DNA of 64,000 nucleotides from Sitta carolinensis (Eukaryota > Chordata > Aves > Passeriformes > Sittidae), in the NCBI GenBank assembly GCA_032173965.1, contig CM063292.1, positions 3,424,001 to 3,488,000 of the forward strand, given 5' to 3'. Under the pieces are notes generated by a model. The model did no database searches. It saw only the letters and a list, made by a program, of their open reading frames with translations, and was not told the DNA's origin. Made by a program: the position numbers and the translations under genes. Shown here in pieces: positions 34,801 through 43,738 of this stretch (the stretch's first letter is position 1; each line of letters begins with the position of its first letter).

Positions 34801-37800
34801 TTGTACTGTCCAAGGTGAATCCTTTGAAGGCCTTTAAATAAATCCCTATTTATTCCTTTAACTCTACCTAGCCTCTGCTCCAGGGAGCCTCTTTGGGCAT
34901 CAAGTGTGTAACTCTGCACTCCACACAGAGTGTGAGTTGCTGCTTTCCCATTTTGGTCAGACCAAACAATTCCTCTCCAGCCCTGGGAATCATGGACACC
35001 TCACTGCTTCAGGCCCTGAGAAATGTAAACAAAAGAGATTGTGGGGACCAAACTGGGGTAAATGACTTCATAACCTACAGATGTAATTGGAAGACTAACA
35101 CCCAATTTGCAAATGGACCAAACTTATAAAAGTGTGAAAACTCATGACCCATGGTCCACTTTGGGGGCTTCATCTGCCCAAAATGTACCTGAAGGCCCTT
35201 CAATAAATATATCTGGTTTTCACTCCCTTCATTTTGTCTGGCCCCTGTTTTTAGGTAGCCCAAAAAGCCATCAGCACCGAGGGTGAGCCCTCCATGGGGC
35301 TGCTCCCTGCAGGCAGGGTAAGTGTGGGCTCTGGCAGCGTGCTGCTCTGCTGCCTGCTCCACACCCACGGACCAAGGCTCAGCTGTGACTCACCGTGGGC
35401 TCAGGCAGTGCCAGCCCCTGTCCCAAAGAGGTTCCATCACCTGGAGCTGGGACAGGCAGCAAGTGCAGCTCAGGAAGGTGAAGCAGCACTCGGGCAGTGT
35501 TTGTGGCCATGGCGTGCACAGACTCTGCAGGGCCACTCCTCCCTCTCATTTTTCATTTCCAGGACCTCTGCTGTAATTCTCATGCCATGACTGATGGTTC
35601 TTACTTCCCTAATTACTCCCTCAAGCTGAGATGAAGGTGTTCAGATAAGAACAAATAATGTAAGCATGACAAGGATGGATGAGGAGGAACCTATTTTATT
35701 TCTGGCTGTGCAGCTCCAATAAGCTGGAGGCAGAATTTTCTCTTCAAGAACTTGGAGTTTCCATAATAGATGAGAGTCAAGGCTCAGCGAGTCTAAAACC
35801 ATCTGTGTAAGACTAAAGAGGGAAATTTATTGGCTGGATCTGACTAAGGCTGATCAAAAGCTGGGTTAACATTTCCATGAAAAACCCAAAAACTTCAGCT
35901 GTCCATACATTTGGAACGCCTCATAGAAGAAAACTTCTCTTCCCACCTCTCCACTCCCTCCTTATGTCAGTTTTAGGTATTAAAAAAATCAATTAAAAAC
36001 CCTTTCCCTATGGAATGAACCTGAGAAGCTCAATTTCATTATCAGTCTCCAAACTTGGATGCCCCAGGTTCACGTCAGACACAGCTCTGCAGCAGTTTTC
36101 CAGGGCTCCTGTCCAAAGCACCTTCAGATCCAAGAGCCCCAGCCCAAGGCATCTGGGAGGTGAGGCCACACTGGATTAAAGGATCTCCCATTCCAAATCC
36201 ACCCACAGTCTATCAGGAAGCTGGCAGAAAATTATGTGTATGATGACAAAGCCTTTTTCTAAAAGGAAGATATATCTCTGATTATTTGAAGAATGGGTAC
36301 AAGCCCAGTCCCCTGCAGCATTCCTACTGCTTTGTTGGATAATCCATACCCATAATAATTTATTTACTGCACCAGAAAGCAGCCCCCAGCACCACACAGA
36401 GTTATTCCTGTGGAAACTCCAGACAAACACCAGCAGCCCAACATCCCAGGCAAGCTCTGGGTATGAGGGATTTGTTCTCCAGGGCCTTTGTGTGATTATG
36501 GATATTTCAGAGAAGACAGAGAAATGTCCTGTACCTTGTAAGACTTCCTCTGGGCCATCCAAAAGCCACCCATTGCCTCCCAGCCAGCGGGGTTTGGGCT
36601 GAACCAGCCAGTCCAAGACTGCAGAGGACAGAAACAAGAGACCACAGTGTCAAGACATAGCAGCCACAGGGTCATGGAAAAGCCATGGATTTCCTCTAAG
36701 GGCCTGTGAGGAGGCTGCCTGATGGATTGATCTTGTTGTCCCAGTGGAAAGGGGGACATGGGTGTTATCCAGGGTCACAAGGACCTGGTGTCCTAGAGGC
36801 CCAAGCAGCTGCTGCTTCCCATTCTCATTCCTGTGGCAGGAAATGATGAGGAGGCTGCCTCACCTCTGCCAGCACTAATTCAGGCTGGGATTGCCTCTTT
36901 TAGAGAGTAAAATAGAAATATAGAATATGGACTATAGAAACTCAGGAACACAGATTGGTTTGGGCTGGAAAGATCCTTAAAGATCATCTCATTCTAACCC
37001 CTGCCAGGGACAAGGACAACTTTCCCTCCCCCAGGGTTCTCCAAACTCCACCCAACCCATCCCGGACACTTCCAGCACAGCACACAGGGAAAACACCATC
37101 CCAGGAGAAGAATCAGCCTTGAGTGACTTCCACCATTCCACCAAGTGGAATTTTCACCACACCAGCTTGCTTTGGACACCTTGGACACTTTTCCCACCCA
37201 TCAACGCTCCCAAGCAGCTGCTGCTTCCCGTTCTCATTCCCATGGCAGGGAACTGGCTGCATCATCCATCCAAGGACAACTTTCCCTCCCCCACGCTTCT
37301 CCAAACTCCACCCAACCCATCCCCGGACACTTCCAGCAACAACACACAGGGAGCACACCATCCCAGGAGAAGAACCAGCCTTGAGCGACCTCCACAATTC
37401 CCCCAAGTTCACCACGCCAGCTCGCCTCGCACCCCTTTCCCACCCATCAAAGCCCCCTCCGCCCAGCCCCGCGGTGCCCTCGGCGTGTGCCGGGGGTCTG
37501 TACCCGGCGGGGGCTGCACGGACTCCAGGCAGGCGTAGATGCAGCCGTTGTAGCAGCAGCGCTTGTGGCGCTGGCACTCGGCGTCCGAGCGGCAGCTGGG
37601 CACCTCGCAGGCGCGCTCCGGCAGGCTCTGCGGCGGCGGCGGGCACCGGTCGCTCTTCTGGTACTGGGAACTGTGAGAATGAAGAGGGTACTCATAATCC
37701 TTTGCAAAGAGAAGAAAAGGAACGTCAGGTTCGGCGTTAAGGTGAGCGCATCCCGCCAGAGTAAGTGGGGAAAGGGTTTTTTTTTTTGGTTTTTTTTTTT

Positions 37801-40800
37801 GGTTTTTTTTTTTGTTTGTTTTTGCTTCGTTTGTTTTTGTTTTGGTTTTTTTTTTTTTTGTTGTTGTTTGTTTGTTTGTTTTTTGTGTGTGTGTTTTTTT
37901 TGGTTTTTTTTTTTTACTGCCCGTTATTCACTGTGTGGTCCACTCGGTGACGTGCTTTGGAAATGCCAAGCGGTCACAAGTTGTTGTGCGGAGCTTGTTT
38001 TACAATTGAGATTATTGCATTGAAAATTAGGAGGTTAAAAAAACCCCATTCCTTTATAGTCGTTTGTGCTTGTCTGGGAAACAGAGAGAAGACTCCAGAC
38101 ACCAAAGCACTTTGATGGGGAAGTGTTCCCTATCAAACACTTTGATATGTGTTTGATACACACACGATGTGTATCAAATGAGGGCACTGTGTCGTTTTGG
38201 GATGTGGAACTAATGTCCCTGGTAGCACCTCTCTCCTCAGTGGGCTCCTTCCATCTCCATCCCCTTGTCTGGACCAGAATTTATAGGGGAGCCTTTCAAG
38301 TTTATCCGTGGTGGAGCTCTGGTTTGTTAAATTAGAGACCATTTCTAAATCATGGGACGTTCTGGGTGAGATCTGTGAGATGCCAGCTTCATCCCAAAGA
38401 GAGTGAAGCCAAGTTTCACTGCAGCAGAAAGGAGCTGAGCTGCTCATTGCACACTGACAGGACAAGGGAAAGTGGATCAACAGGCACAGGAGCATTTATG
38501 AGGCACCATTCAGGTATTTTTCACACTGGGGGTGTTTCAGCAAGAAGCCAAATCCCTCCAGCAGAGAGGTGAATCACCCCAGCCCACTCCTTTCTCACCT
38601 CTGGGCTGCAGCTCGGCCTCCCAGGGCAGCAGAAAGTGCTCAGGGCACCCAGGTCTCAGATTTATTAACAACCATTTATAAGCTCTAATAAAATCTAAAT
38701 GTGGATCCTGGATTTGCACTTTTAAGAGAGATCAGCACCCAGCCAGGGGCGTGAAGTGAGCGCTGCCGTGGCCTCACGAGCAGGCTGGTAAGGGTCATAA
38801 ATACAGAAAAATATGTGTAAATATACACTTGGCCCGATCACTGGTGTGTTACAAAATCAGTGATGGGAAACTGGGGTTGTTATTTCAAGAATAAACATGG
38901 TGCAACAGTCCCCCAGGGGTTTCTAGGAAATTTCACCACCTGTTTATGGAGAAATCTGAGGTGAGATTAACATCACTCCCTACATCCTGCTCCATCCTTA
39001 TTGCTGTGACCCCCAATGGCTCCTTTGGAGCACCAGGGCCTTTGACAACAACAACAGTTCCCAAAAAGCAAGAGACTCTCCCAAAAACTGGCCAAGGAGA
39101 GGCCATTGCACGGAGATGGAGTATCAGAGAGACAGAGAATCCCTGATTTTTCACTTGTGACAGTCTCCTGCCCTGTTCCCAATATCAATACACTATTTTC
39201 TTCTGCTTTTTTAAAACCCTTCTGTGACATTGTTTTCCCATGAGCTGATAGGCTGTTTAAACCACTGAAAAGGTTTGGGAAAACCCAATTTTGATGATGT
39301 TTTCCAAGCTGAAGGTGCAAGCTCACATATTAGTCCATTCCTCAAAAGCTGCAAACACTCTTAAATTTGAAGGATGTTTTAAAATTGAAGATATTGAAAA
39401 TACACCTCTTTTTTTTTGGGTGTTGCTGGATTTTAAATAGAGAAAATTTTCAGGCCAGGTATAATTTTGGGATATAAGGGAGCACTGAACAATAAGTCTG
39501 TGCAGTTCCAAACACTGAACAGGTCTCCTTGTTGGAGGGAGTGTTCATCCTGGAAGGTCACAGTTTACTATTCTATTTGAAAGGTCATCTGCAGACGGAA
39601 ATGTGACCAAAATAATATTGGCAAATAATGGATACATGAAAAAACCACTGAACAATTACTGCAGTTGCTTCACAGATGATTCAGAAACCAAGAAGCCAAA
39701 ATTACAATGAACAGCTGGCTCCATGAATGAAATTTCCGTTGGGGAACAATATAACAGTTGCAGCCAAATAACTTTGTACCTCATGACCTCCCTGCCCATT
39801 TTCTCTGGTCACCTATTGCTCACAGCTCATTTCTTTCAAAATAAGAATATTTTTCTTATTTAGTTTAATAAACCCCCTTGTTTATATGTGCATAAAACAG
39901 GACTCCCTCATTCCCCAAAATAACCTGGTTGAGGATGTCTCCAGGTTTGGGTTACAAGGTTTTTTTAAAAACTCTCCCAGCATTTACATTTTGACTCTGA
40001 TTTATTATTTTTGCACATTGTGACGACAGTCAAAATTTCTTTAAAACCATTTTTCAGTTCAGGAGGTAAATTTCTGTTTCCCAGGGAGACTTATTAAATC
40101 ATTTAATGACAATATCTGCCTTAGAGATAGCCAGAAACAAAGTAAGGGGAAAAGTTCAGAGTTCAGCTGAGGAACCCTGGAAGTCAACAAAGATGAGGAA
40201 AAACCTGGATGGAATCACTCAGTCTCAGCCATAATTTCAATAGCAACTGAGGGATGCAGTCTGCCTCCCAAAAATCCCAGACTGATTCTGTTATTTGAGT
40301 CTGGAACTGGTCCCTGAGCTGGTGTCAAAGCAGAGCTCCCTGCTCATTCACATTCTGCATGGAGCCCCTCGAGATGACACATGAGGTTTATTTCAGCCTC
40401 CCACCACCAGCTCTGGCCCTGGCAGGTATTCCCAAACACTGGCCATAAAACACCTTTCCTCTGCAAAAAAATACACAGTCAGGGGAGAATTATGAATCCT
40501 CCAATATTTCCATTAAAGACCTGAGAAATCACCCATCGGTGATGATCGAAGTGGCAAACACGGGACTGAAGGCAGCTTAAAGGATCCAGAGGACAGCACC
40601 AAAGCAATGGGGGTAATATTCTCCTGTTGTTGGCTGGGGATTTGTCATTTTGGTTCTGCTGTCTGCAGTTGGAAGAACGCTGCACAACTGGGGTGGGCTC
40701 CAAGAAGATGCACAACAATGACTAAAAGGCTGGAAAGCAGGAAATACAGAAAAAGGTTTGTGTGTGTGTGCAGGTTCCAAAGGGGAGGCTGAGGCTGCTC

Positions 40801-43516
40801 TGCTCACAGGTTACCCTGAGGATATGGGGGCCAGAAATGTCCTGGGGCACAAAGAGGGTACCCCAGGGCAGATTTATGACAGCTGGCTGCTGGAGGGTAA
40901 ATAAATTGTTGGAAGAGCATTACAGCAGCTGTGAGGAATTCTTCATTTCTGGAGAACTTTAAAAGAAGGCTGGGATTTTTCTAAAACACTTGCTGTAGTT
41001 GACAGTGGAATGAAATCCAGACTGGCCCAGTTTTTCCCAACAGACAAGATGGGTGTTTTATAATGGACTCAAGCCCACTCCCAGGTATCTCCCTCCCTCC
41101 CTCTGCCCTTTGGGAACAGCCCCTGGAGCGTGGGGGCTGCACAGCACCAGCTGCAAATCACTAAACTTGCCAAGTGTCCCTCTGTAAAATATATGGATTT
41201 TTTTAAAGCCCAGCTCCTGCATCCCACAGTGACTGCCAGGTTTTTCTCCTCTCTGCAATCCTCTTTCCCCCTTCTCCATCCCCACTTTGGCCTCTCCTTG
41301 CCAACCAACATCCTTCCTCAGGATGCATGGAATCCCCAGGCCAGCTCCTCATCCTCACACCTGCCTCACTCTGCATCCAGCTTTTTTCTGGACACGCTCC
41401 TCCTGCTGTAGCCTCAGCTTTTCTGGACTCAGAGCACACATGGCTCCCTCCCCCGTGTCCTTTGGGGTCCCACAGGGATGTCTGTGGCTCTGTCCCATCC
41501 AGCTGCACGTGGCCATAAGCTCCTCCAACTGTCATCCCTCTATCCCAGTGACTCACACATCAGCTGCTCAGCCCCCAGACTCTGATTTTCCAACTGCAGG
41601 CAACACGCAGCATTTGGTAGGAAAGAAAACATCCCTCTGAGAAACGAGAGGGGCTGCCAGAACTGACTCCTGGTGCAGAAGAGGATGGAGAGCAGACGCT
41701 TTCCCCCTGACAAGGCTTGGAGGAGGAGAAAGAAAAGCATTTACTGTTTTCCCTGGATCAATGTTTCTGTCAATATGAGCAATTCTAGCTGAGCTTGCCA
41801 GATCAGTAGCACCTGGATTCGGGGCTGCCAGGAAAAACAGCTCTTTGAAGAATGCAGGTTGAAAGAGGAGGATATATCCTCGGGGGAGCCGGCGCTGCCT
41901 CGGCGGGGCTCGTTATCTGAAGATCAACATGTAAATTCCTGTTCTGCTCCTGACCTATCTCCCTGGGTCATTCACCTCAGAGTTCCTATTAAATTTGAGC
42001 TTCACATTGAAATATGGCAGAAGGACATCCATATAGAGGCACTTTGCAGTGAGTGATTTTGCAGGAAATGCAGCTCTTTATGTCACCATTTTCCAATTAA
42101 AGTGCAAACCTATCCCAAGAGAGGCTGTAATGACGAAGATTTCTTACAAAATCCTGAGGTGCCTTTCAAATATCAGCACAATGTTTTCTGCAAAATTTCA
42201 AGGAGACAAGACAGAATTTCAGTTTGCTCATCAGGAGCAAGGCATGTGTGTCACAATTCTGAGTCACCAATTGCACAAACCAAGCATTGCCATGCACAAA
42301 TATCTCTCTAGAAGTCATGGGCAATAAAAACATCCTTTTTGAATTAAAAGCTGCAGAAAACAAATGGAGGAATCTGCCTGTGACACCAAGGTTCTGTTTG
42401 TACACATGCAGAGGTCGGGAGATGCAAGCAGACCTGAGCATAAGAAAATGAACTGTTTGGGGCTTGCACCCAAGCAATTCAAGGGGCAGAAACCTTTGTT
42501 CAATGCTGGTTTCTAATAGAACTTGAAAGGATCAAGTAAAAATTTCAAATTTATAACTTTTTTTCCCCTTTTTTTTACACAGAAAGTCCTAAAACTCAAG
42601 CTATCAAATTATTAATTTTTTTTTTTTTTTTTTAAATTTCCATTTCATCCGTGGCCCTCTCCAACACTCTTTGGCCCAGACACACCGGGACAAGACCCAC
42701 CACCATCCCTGCGCCCCCAGGAACTTGTTGCTGTCCCAGTGCCAGCTCCAGTTCTCCTGCTCCTGTGGATTTGCTGGCTGTGCCCGGTGCCAGGAGCAGG
42801 CAGGCACAGACGGTGCCACCGAGAGTGTGCCCGGCGTGGGCAGCAGCAGCTCCGCTGGCAGGGAATGCGCCCGGGGATGGATTTCGGGGATCGCCCCCCT
42901 TTGGTGCCGCTCTGGCACCGTGGGGCTGAGGGCTCAGTGCTCCGAGGGCTCACAGAACCGTGGGCAAAGCCTCCATCCCTCCCTCCAGCACACATTTACC
43001 CAAAGCCACCCCAAAAGGCAGCGCAGGAGCTGGGCAGGGAACCCTCCCCGCTCCAGGCGATAAATCCCGTTCTCTCCCCGGACCCGCAGGGTTTGCAGCC
43101 CCTTCCTCCGCTGTCGCTTTTCCCCGGCTGCCCTGGGGAGTTTCCAGGGAAAGCGGGGCCATCCCAAAGCCCTCTCCCCGCTCCCAGCGCGCTTCCCAAG
43201 CTTCCCCCGGCAGCAGCTAGGTGGCAAAAGTTCCGCGCAGCCTGGGAAAACTTCACGAATCCCTGTTACACAGAGCCGATGCAACACTCCTTACCCCAAA
43301 ACGCCTGCGGAAAACTCCCCTTTTCTCGGCGAGCATCCCCAGCTCGCCCCAAATCCCCGCACCCTTACTCACATCGTATTTCTCCGTCATTTTCAGCAGA
43401 GAGCGTTTCCAGAGAGTCCGGGCACAGCCCGGCTCCGGCAGCACGACCAAGACACACAGGGCTGCGGCGAAGATCTTTTTACAGAAACGCATCTCCGGCA
43501 GCAGCCTGGAGCCCAT
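31822..43516 (-). CDS. WFDC1: WFDC1 (ps20), secreted WAP four-disulfide-core domain protein 1; complete, 6 coding exons, 209 residues
   Basis: Join-complement of 43373-43516, 37504-37663, 36535-36618, 34079-34219, 32655-32696 and 31822-31880; 630 nt in one frame ending in TAA. All introns are GT-AG. The precursor has a signal peptide (about residues 1-32), a short linker, and a WAP domain with the eight expected cysteines (55, 67, 72, 78, 84, 85, 89, 93). A conserved C-terminal half follows, with four more cysteines (133, 145, 151, 169) and the blocks WLVQPKPRWLGGNGWLLDGP, AEGIPNRGQC and LRHK-YKEY. Human WFDC1 is about 220 residues, so the length fits. The family is secreted and was described as a growth-suppressing stromal protein with protease-inhibitor-like fold; inhibitory activity is not evident from sequence. 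It lies upstream of ATP2C2 in the same orientation, as in mammals. Confidence 0.96.
31881..32654 (-). other. WFDC1: WFDC1 intron 5
   Basis: A 774-bp intron with canonical borders. I see no recognisable element. Confidence 0.88.
32655..32696 (-). CDS. WFDC1: WFDC1 coding exon 5, 42 nt (residues 177-191)
   Basis: Encodes DGHNLRHKYYKEYF, matching human DGRILRHKLYKEYP. It is too short for simple ORF calling. It is supported by a cttttccag acceptor, a gtaagc donor and phase agreement on both sides. Confidence 0.93.
32697..34078 (-). other. WFDC1: WFDC1 intron 4
   Basis: A 1,382-bp intron whose exon-4-proximal end is occupied by an LTR copy (about 33610-34017). The rest appears unique. Confidence 0.88.
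33610..34017 (+). mobile_element. LTR fragment, copy 1 (solo, endogenous-retrovirus-like)
   Basis: LTR-like layout on the plus strand: TATA-like CTGATAAAAGGG at about 33867, an AATAAA at 33962-33967 and a pyrimidine-rich tail ending near CCAGGGAGCCTCTT. No internal retroviral coding sequence adjoins it. It is antisense to WFDC1, about 60 bp from exon 4. Family name not determined. Confidence 0.7.
34079..34219 (-). CDS. WFDC1: WFDC1 coding exon 4 (residues 130-177)
   Basis: Encodes EACSTTEDGDEPLHCPTGYEC and NTAEGIPNRGQCIKLRGNP, including all four C-terminal cysteines. At 141 nt with phase 1 on both sides it is a symmetric exon whose loss keeps the frame. It is flanked closely by two LTR copies in the same orientation (ending at about 34017 and starting at about 34440). 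Confidence 0.96.
34440..34897 (+). mobile_element. LTR fragment, copy 2 (solo, endogenous-retrovirus-like)
   Basis: Homologous to copy 1 along its length, with the same TATA-like CTGATAAAAGGG and a polyadenylation hexamer AATAAA at about 34838. The central about 225 bp is almost identical to copy 1, while both ends are clearly diverged. No internal coding region is present. Confidence 0.7.
34930..35260 (+). mobile_element. LTR fragment, copy 3 (older, related family)
   Basis: Shares AAATGGACCAAAC, CTTATAAAAGTGTGAAAACT and an AATAAA (about 35203) in the same order and spacing as copies 1 and 2, but with much lower identity. It abuts copy 2 directly, which suggests insertion next to or into an older copy. 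Confidence 0.6.
36535..36618 (-). CDS. WFDC1: WFDC1 coding exon 3 (residues 102-130)
   Basis: Encodes VLDWLVQPKPRWLGGNGWLL then DGPEEVLQ, essentially identical to the human segment. It is the most conserved part of the protein although outside the WAP fold. Phase 1 in and out. Confidence 0.97.
36940..37060 (-). mobile_element. CR1-like LINE 3' fragment, degraded
   Basis: The plus strand reads ACAGATTGGTTTGGGCTGGA, AAGATCCTTAAAGATCATCT and CTAACCCCTGCCAGGGACAA, the reverse complement of a CR1 3' end. Its inner part grades into the duplicated block. Confidence 0.75.
37011..37453. repeat. Imperfect tandem duplication, about 260-bp period
   Basis: Blocks at about 37011-37209 and 37271-37453 share AAGGACAACTTTCCCTCCCC, CTCCAAACTCCACCCAACCC and CCATCCCAGGAGAAGAA. 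A shorter motif, AGCAGCTGCTGCTTCCC, also recurs at about 36808 and 37214. The second copy lies next to the exon 2 donor. Confidence 0.88.
37504..37663 (-). CDS. WFDC1: WFDC1 coding exon 2 (residues 49-102, WAP domain)
   Basis: Carries the complete WAP core: DRCPPPPQSLPERAC, EVPSCRSDAEC, QRHKRCCYNGCIYAC, eight cysteines in canonical order. The start is set at the ttcccag acceptor at 37664, because that gives phase 0 to match exon 1; an ag 7 nt earlier would shift the frame. The exon is very GC-rich and CpG-dense. Confidence 0.94.
37664..43372 (-). other. WFDC1: WFDC1 intron 1
   Basis: A 5,709-bp intron. It holds the T/G-rich tract at 37774-37915, a cluster of inverted repeats at 38105-38180, a possible LTR-like stretch near 39700-39920 (ending AATAAACCCCCTTG), and an old CR1-like stretch near 40690-40960. 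None contains a recognisable exon. Confidence 0.82.
37774..37915. repeat. T-rich low-complexity tract with GTTT repeats
   Basis: About 140 bp of T runs broken by GG, GTTT and GTGTGT on the plus strand, in WFDC1 intron 1 about 110 bp upstream (sense direction) of the exon 2 acceptor. In the transcript it is an A/C-rich run. Confidence 0.95.
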
Positions 43517-43660
43517 TTTTCCAGGGAGAGATGGAATAAGGAGCCCGGCTCTCGGGATCCGGGCGGGTCCGGGGCTTGGCAAGCAGGGAGGGAGACGTGG
43601 AGGGAAGGGAGAGCGAGAGAGGGCTGAGCGCTCCGAGAGCCGCTTTTCCCTGCGCAGCTT
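42780..43660 (-). promoter_or_regulatory. WFDC1: GC-rich, CpG-containing region around WFDC1 exon 1
   Basis: Elevated GC and CpG content spans the start of intron 1, coding exon 1 and its 5' flank. Upstream of the ATG lies a purine-rich block on the plus strand ending in long A runs (43687-43736). No convincing TATA box is visible on the minus strand nearby. Confidence 0.5.
43373..43516 (-). CDS. WFDC1: WFDC1 coding exon 1 (residues 1-48, signal peptide)
   Basis: The ATG at 43516-43514 has A at -3 and G at +4. The product carries KK before a hydrophobic core (IFAAALCVLVVL) and a likely signal-peptidase site after PEPGCA, then RTLWKRSLLKMTEKYD matching the human AKNIWKRAL region. A second in-frame Met at residue 9 (MRFCKK) would also give a normal signal peptide. 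The exon ends in phase 0 at a gtgagt donor. Confidence 0.92.
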
Positions 43661-43686
43661 CTGGGGAGGGAAAAGGGGAAGGGAAA

Positions 43687-43707
43687 AAAAAAAAAAGAAA
43701 GAAAGGG

Positions 43708-43736
<29 letters not shown>
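43687..43736. repeat. Long A tract upstream of WFDC1
   Basis: Two A runs on the plus strand, the longer about 29 nt, separated by GAAAGAAAGGG. They lie about 170-220 bp upstream of the WFDC1 ATG, so they are T runs in the promoter or 5' UTR sense strand. Confidence 0.95.

Positions 43737-43738
<2 letters not shown>

Larger units (their letters stand above)
34220..36534 (-). other. WFDC1: WFDC1 intron 3
   Basis: A 2,315-bp intron. It contains LTR copies 2 and 3 (about 34440-35260). No feature is recognisable between 35260 and 36534. Confidence 0.88.
36619..37503 (-). other. WFDC1: WFDC1 intron 2
   Basis: An 885-bp intron, largely a CR1-like fragment and a local tandem duplication (37011-37453) that reaches to within about 50 bp of exon 2. 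Confidence 0.85.

Noticed and set aside
33610..35260. A complete endogenous provirus between paired LTRs
   Set aside because: The sequence between copies 1 and 2 is host WFDC1 exon 4 with its intron borders, and no retroviral coding region is present. They are separate solo-type fragments.
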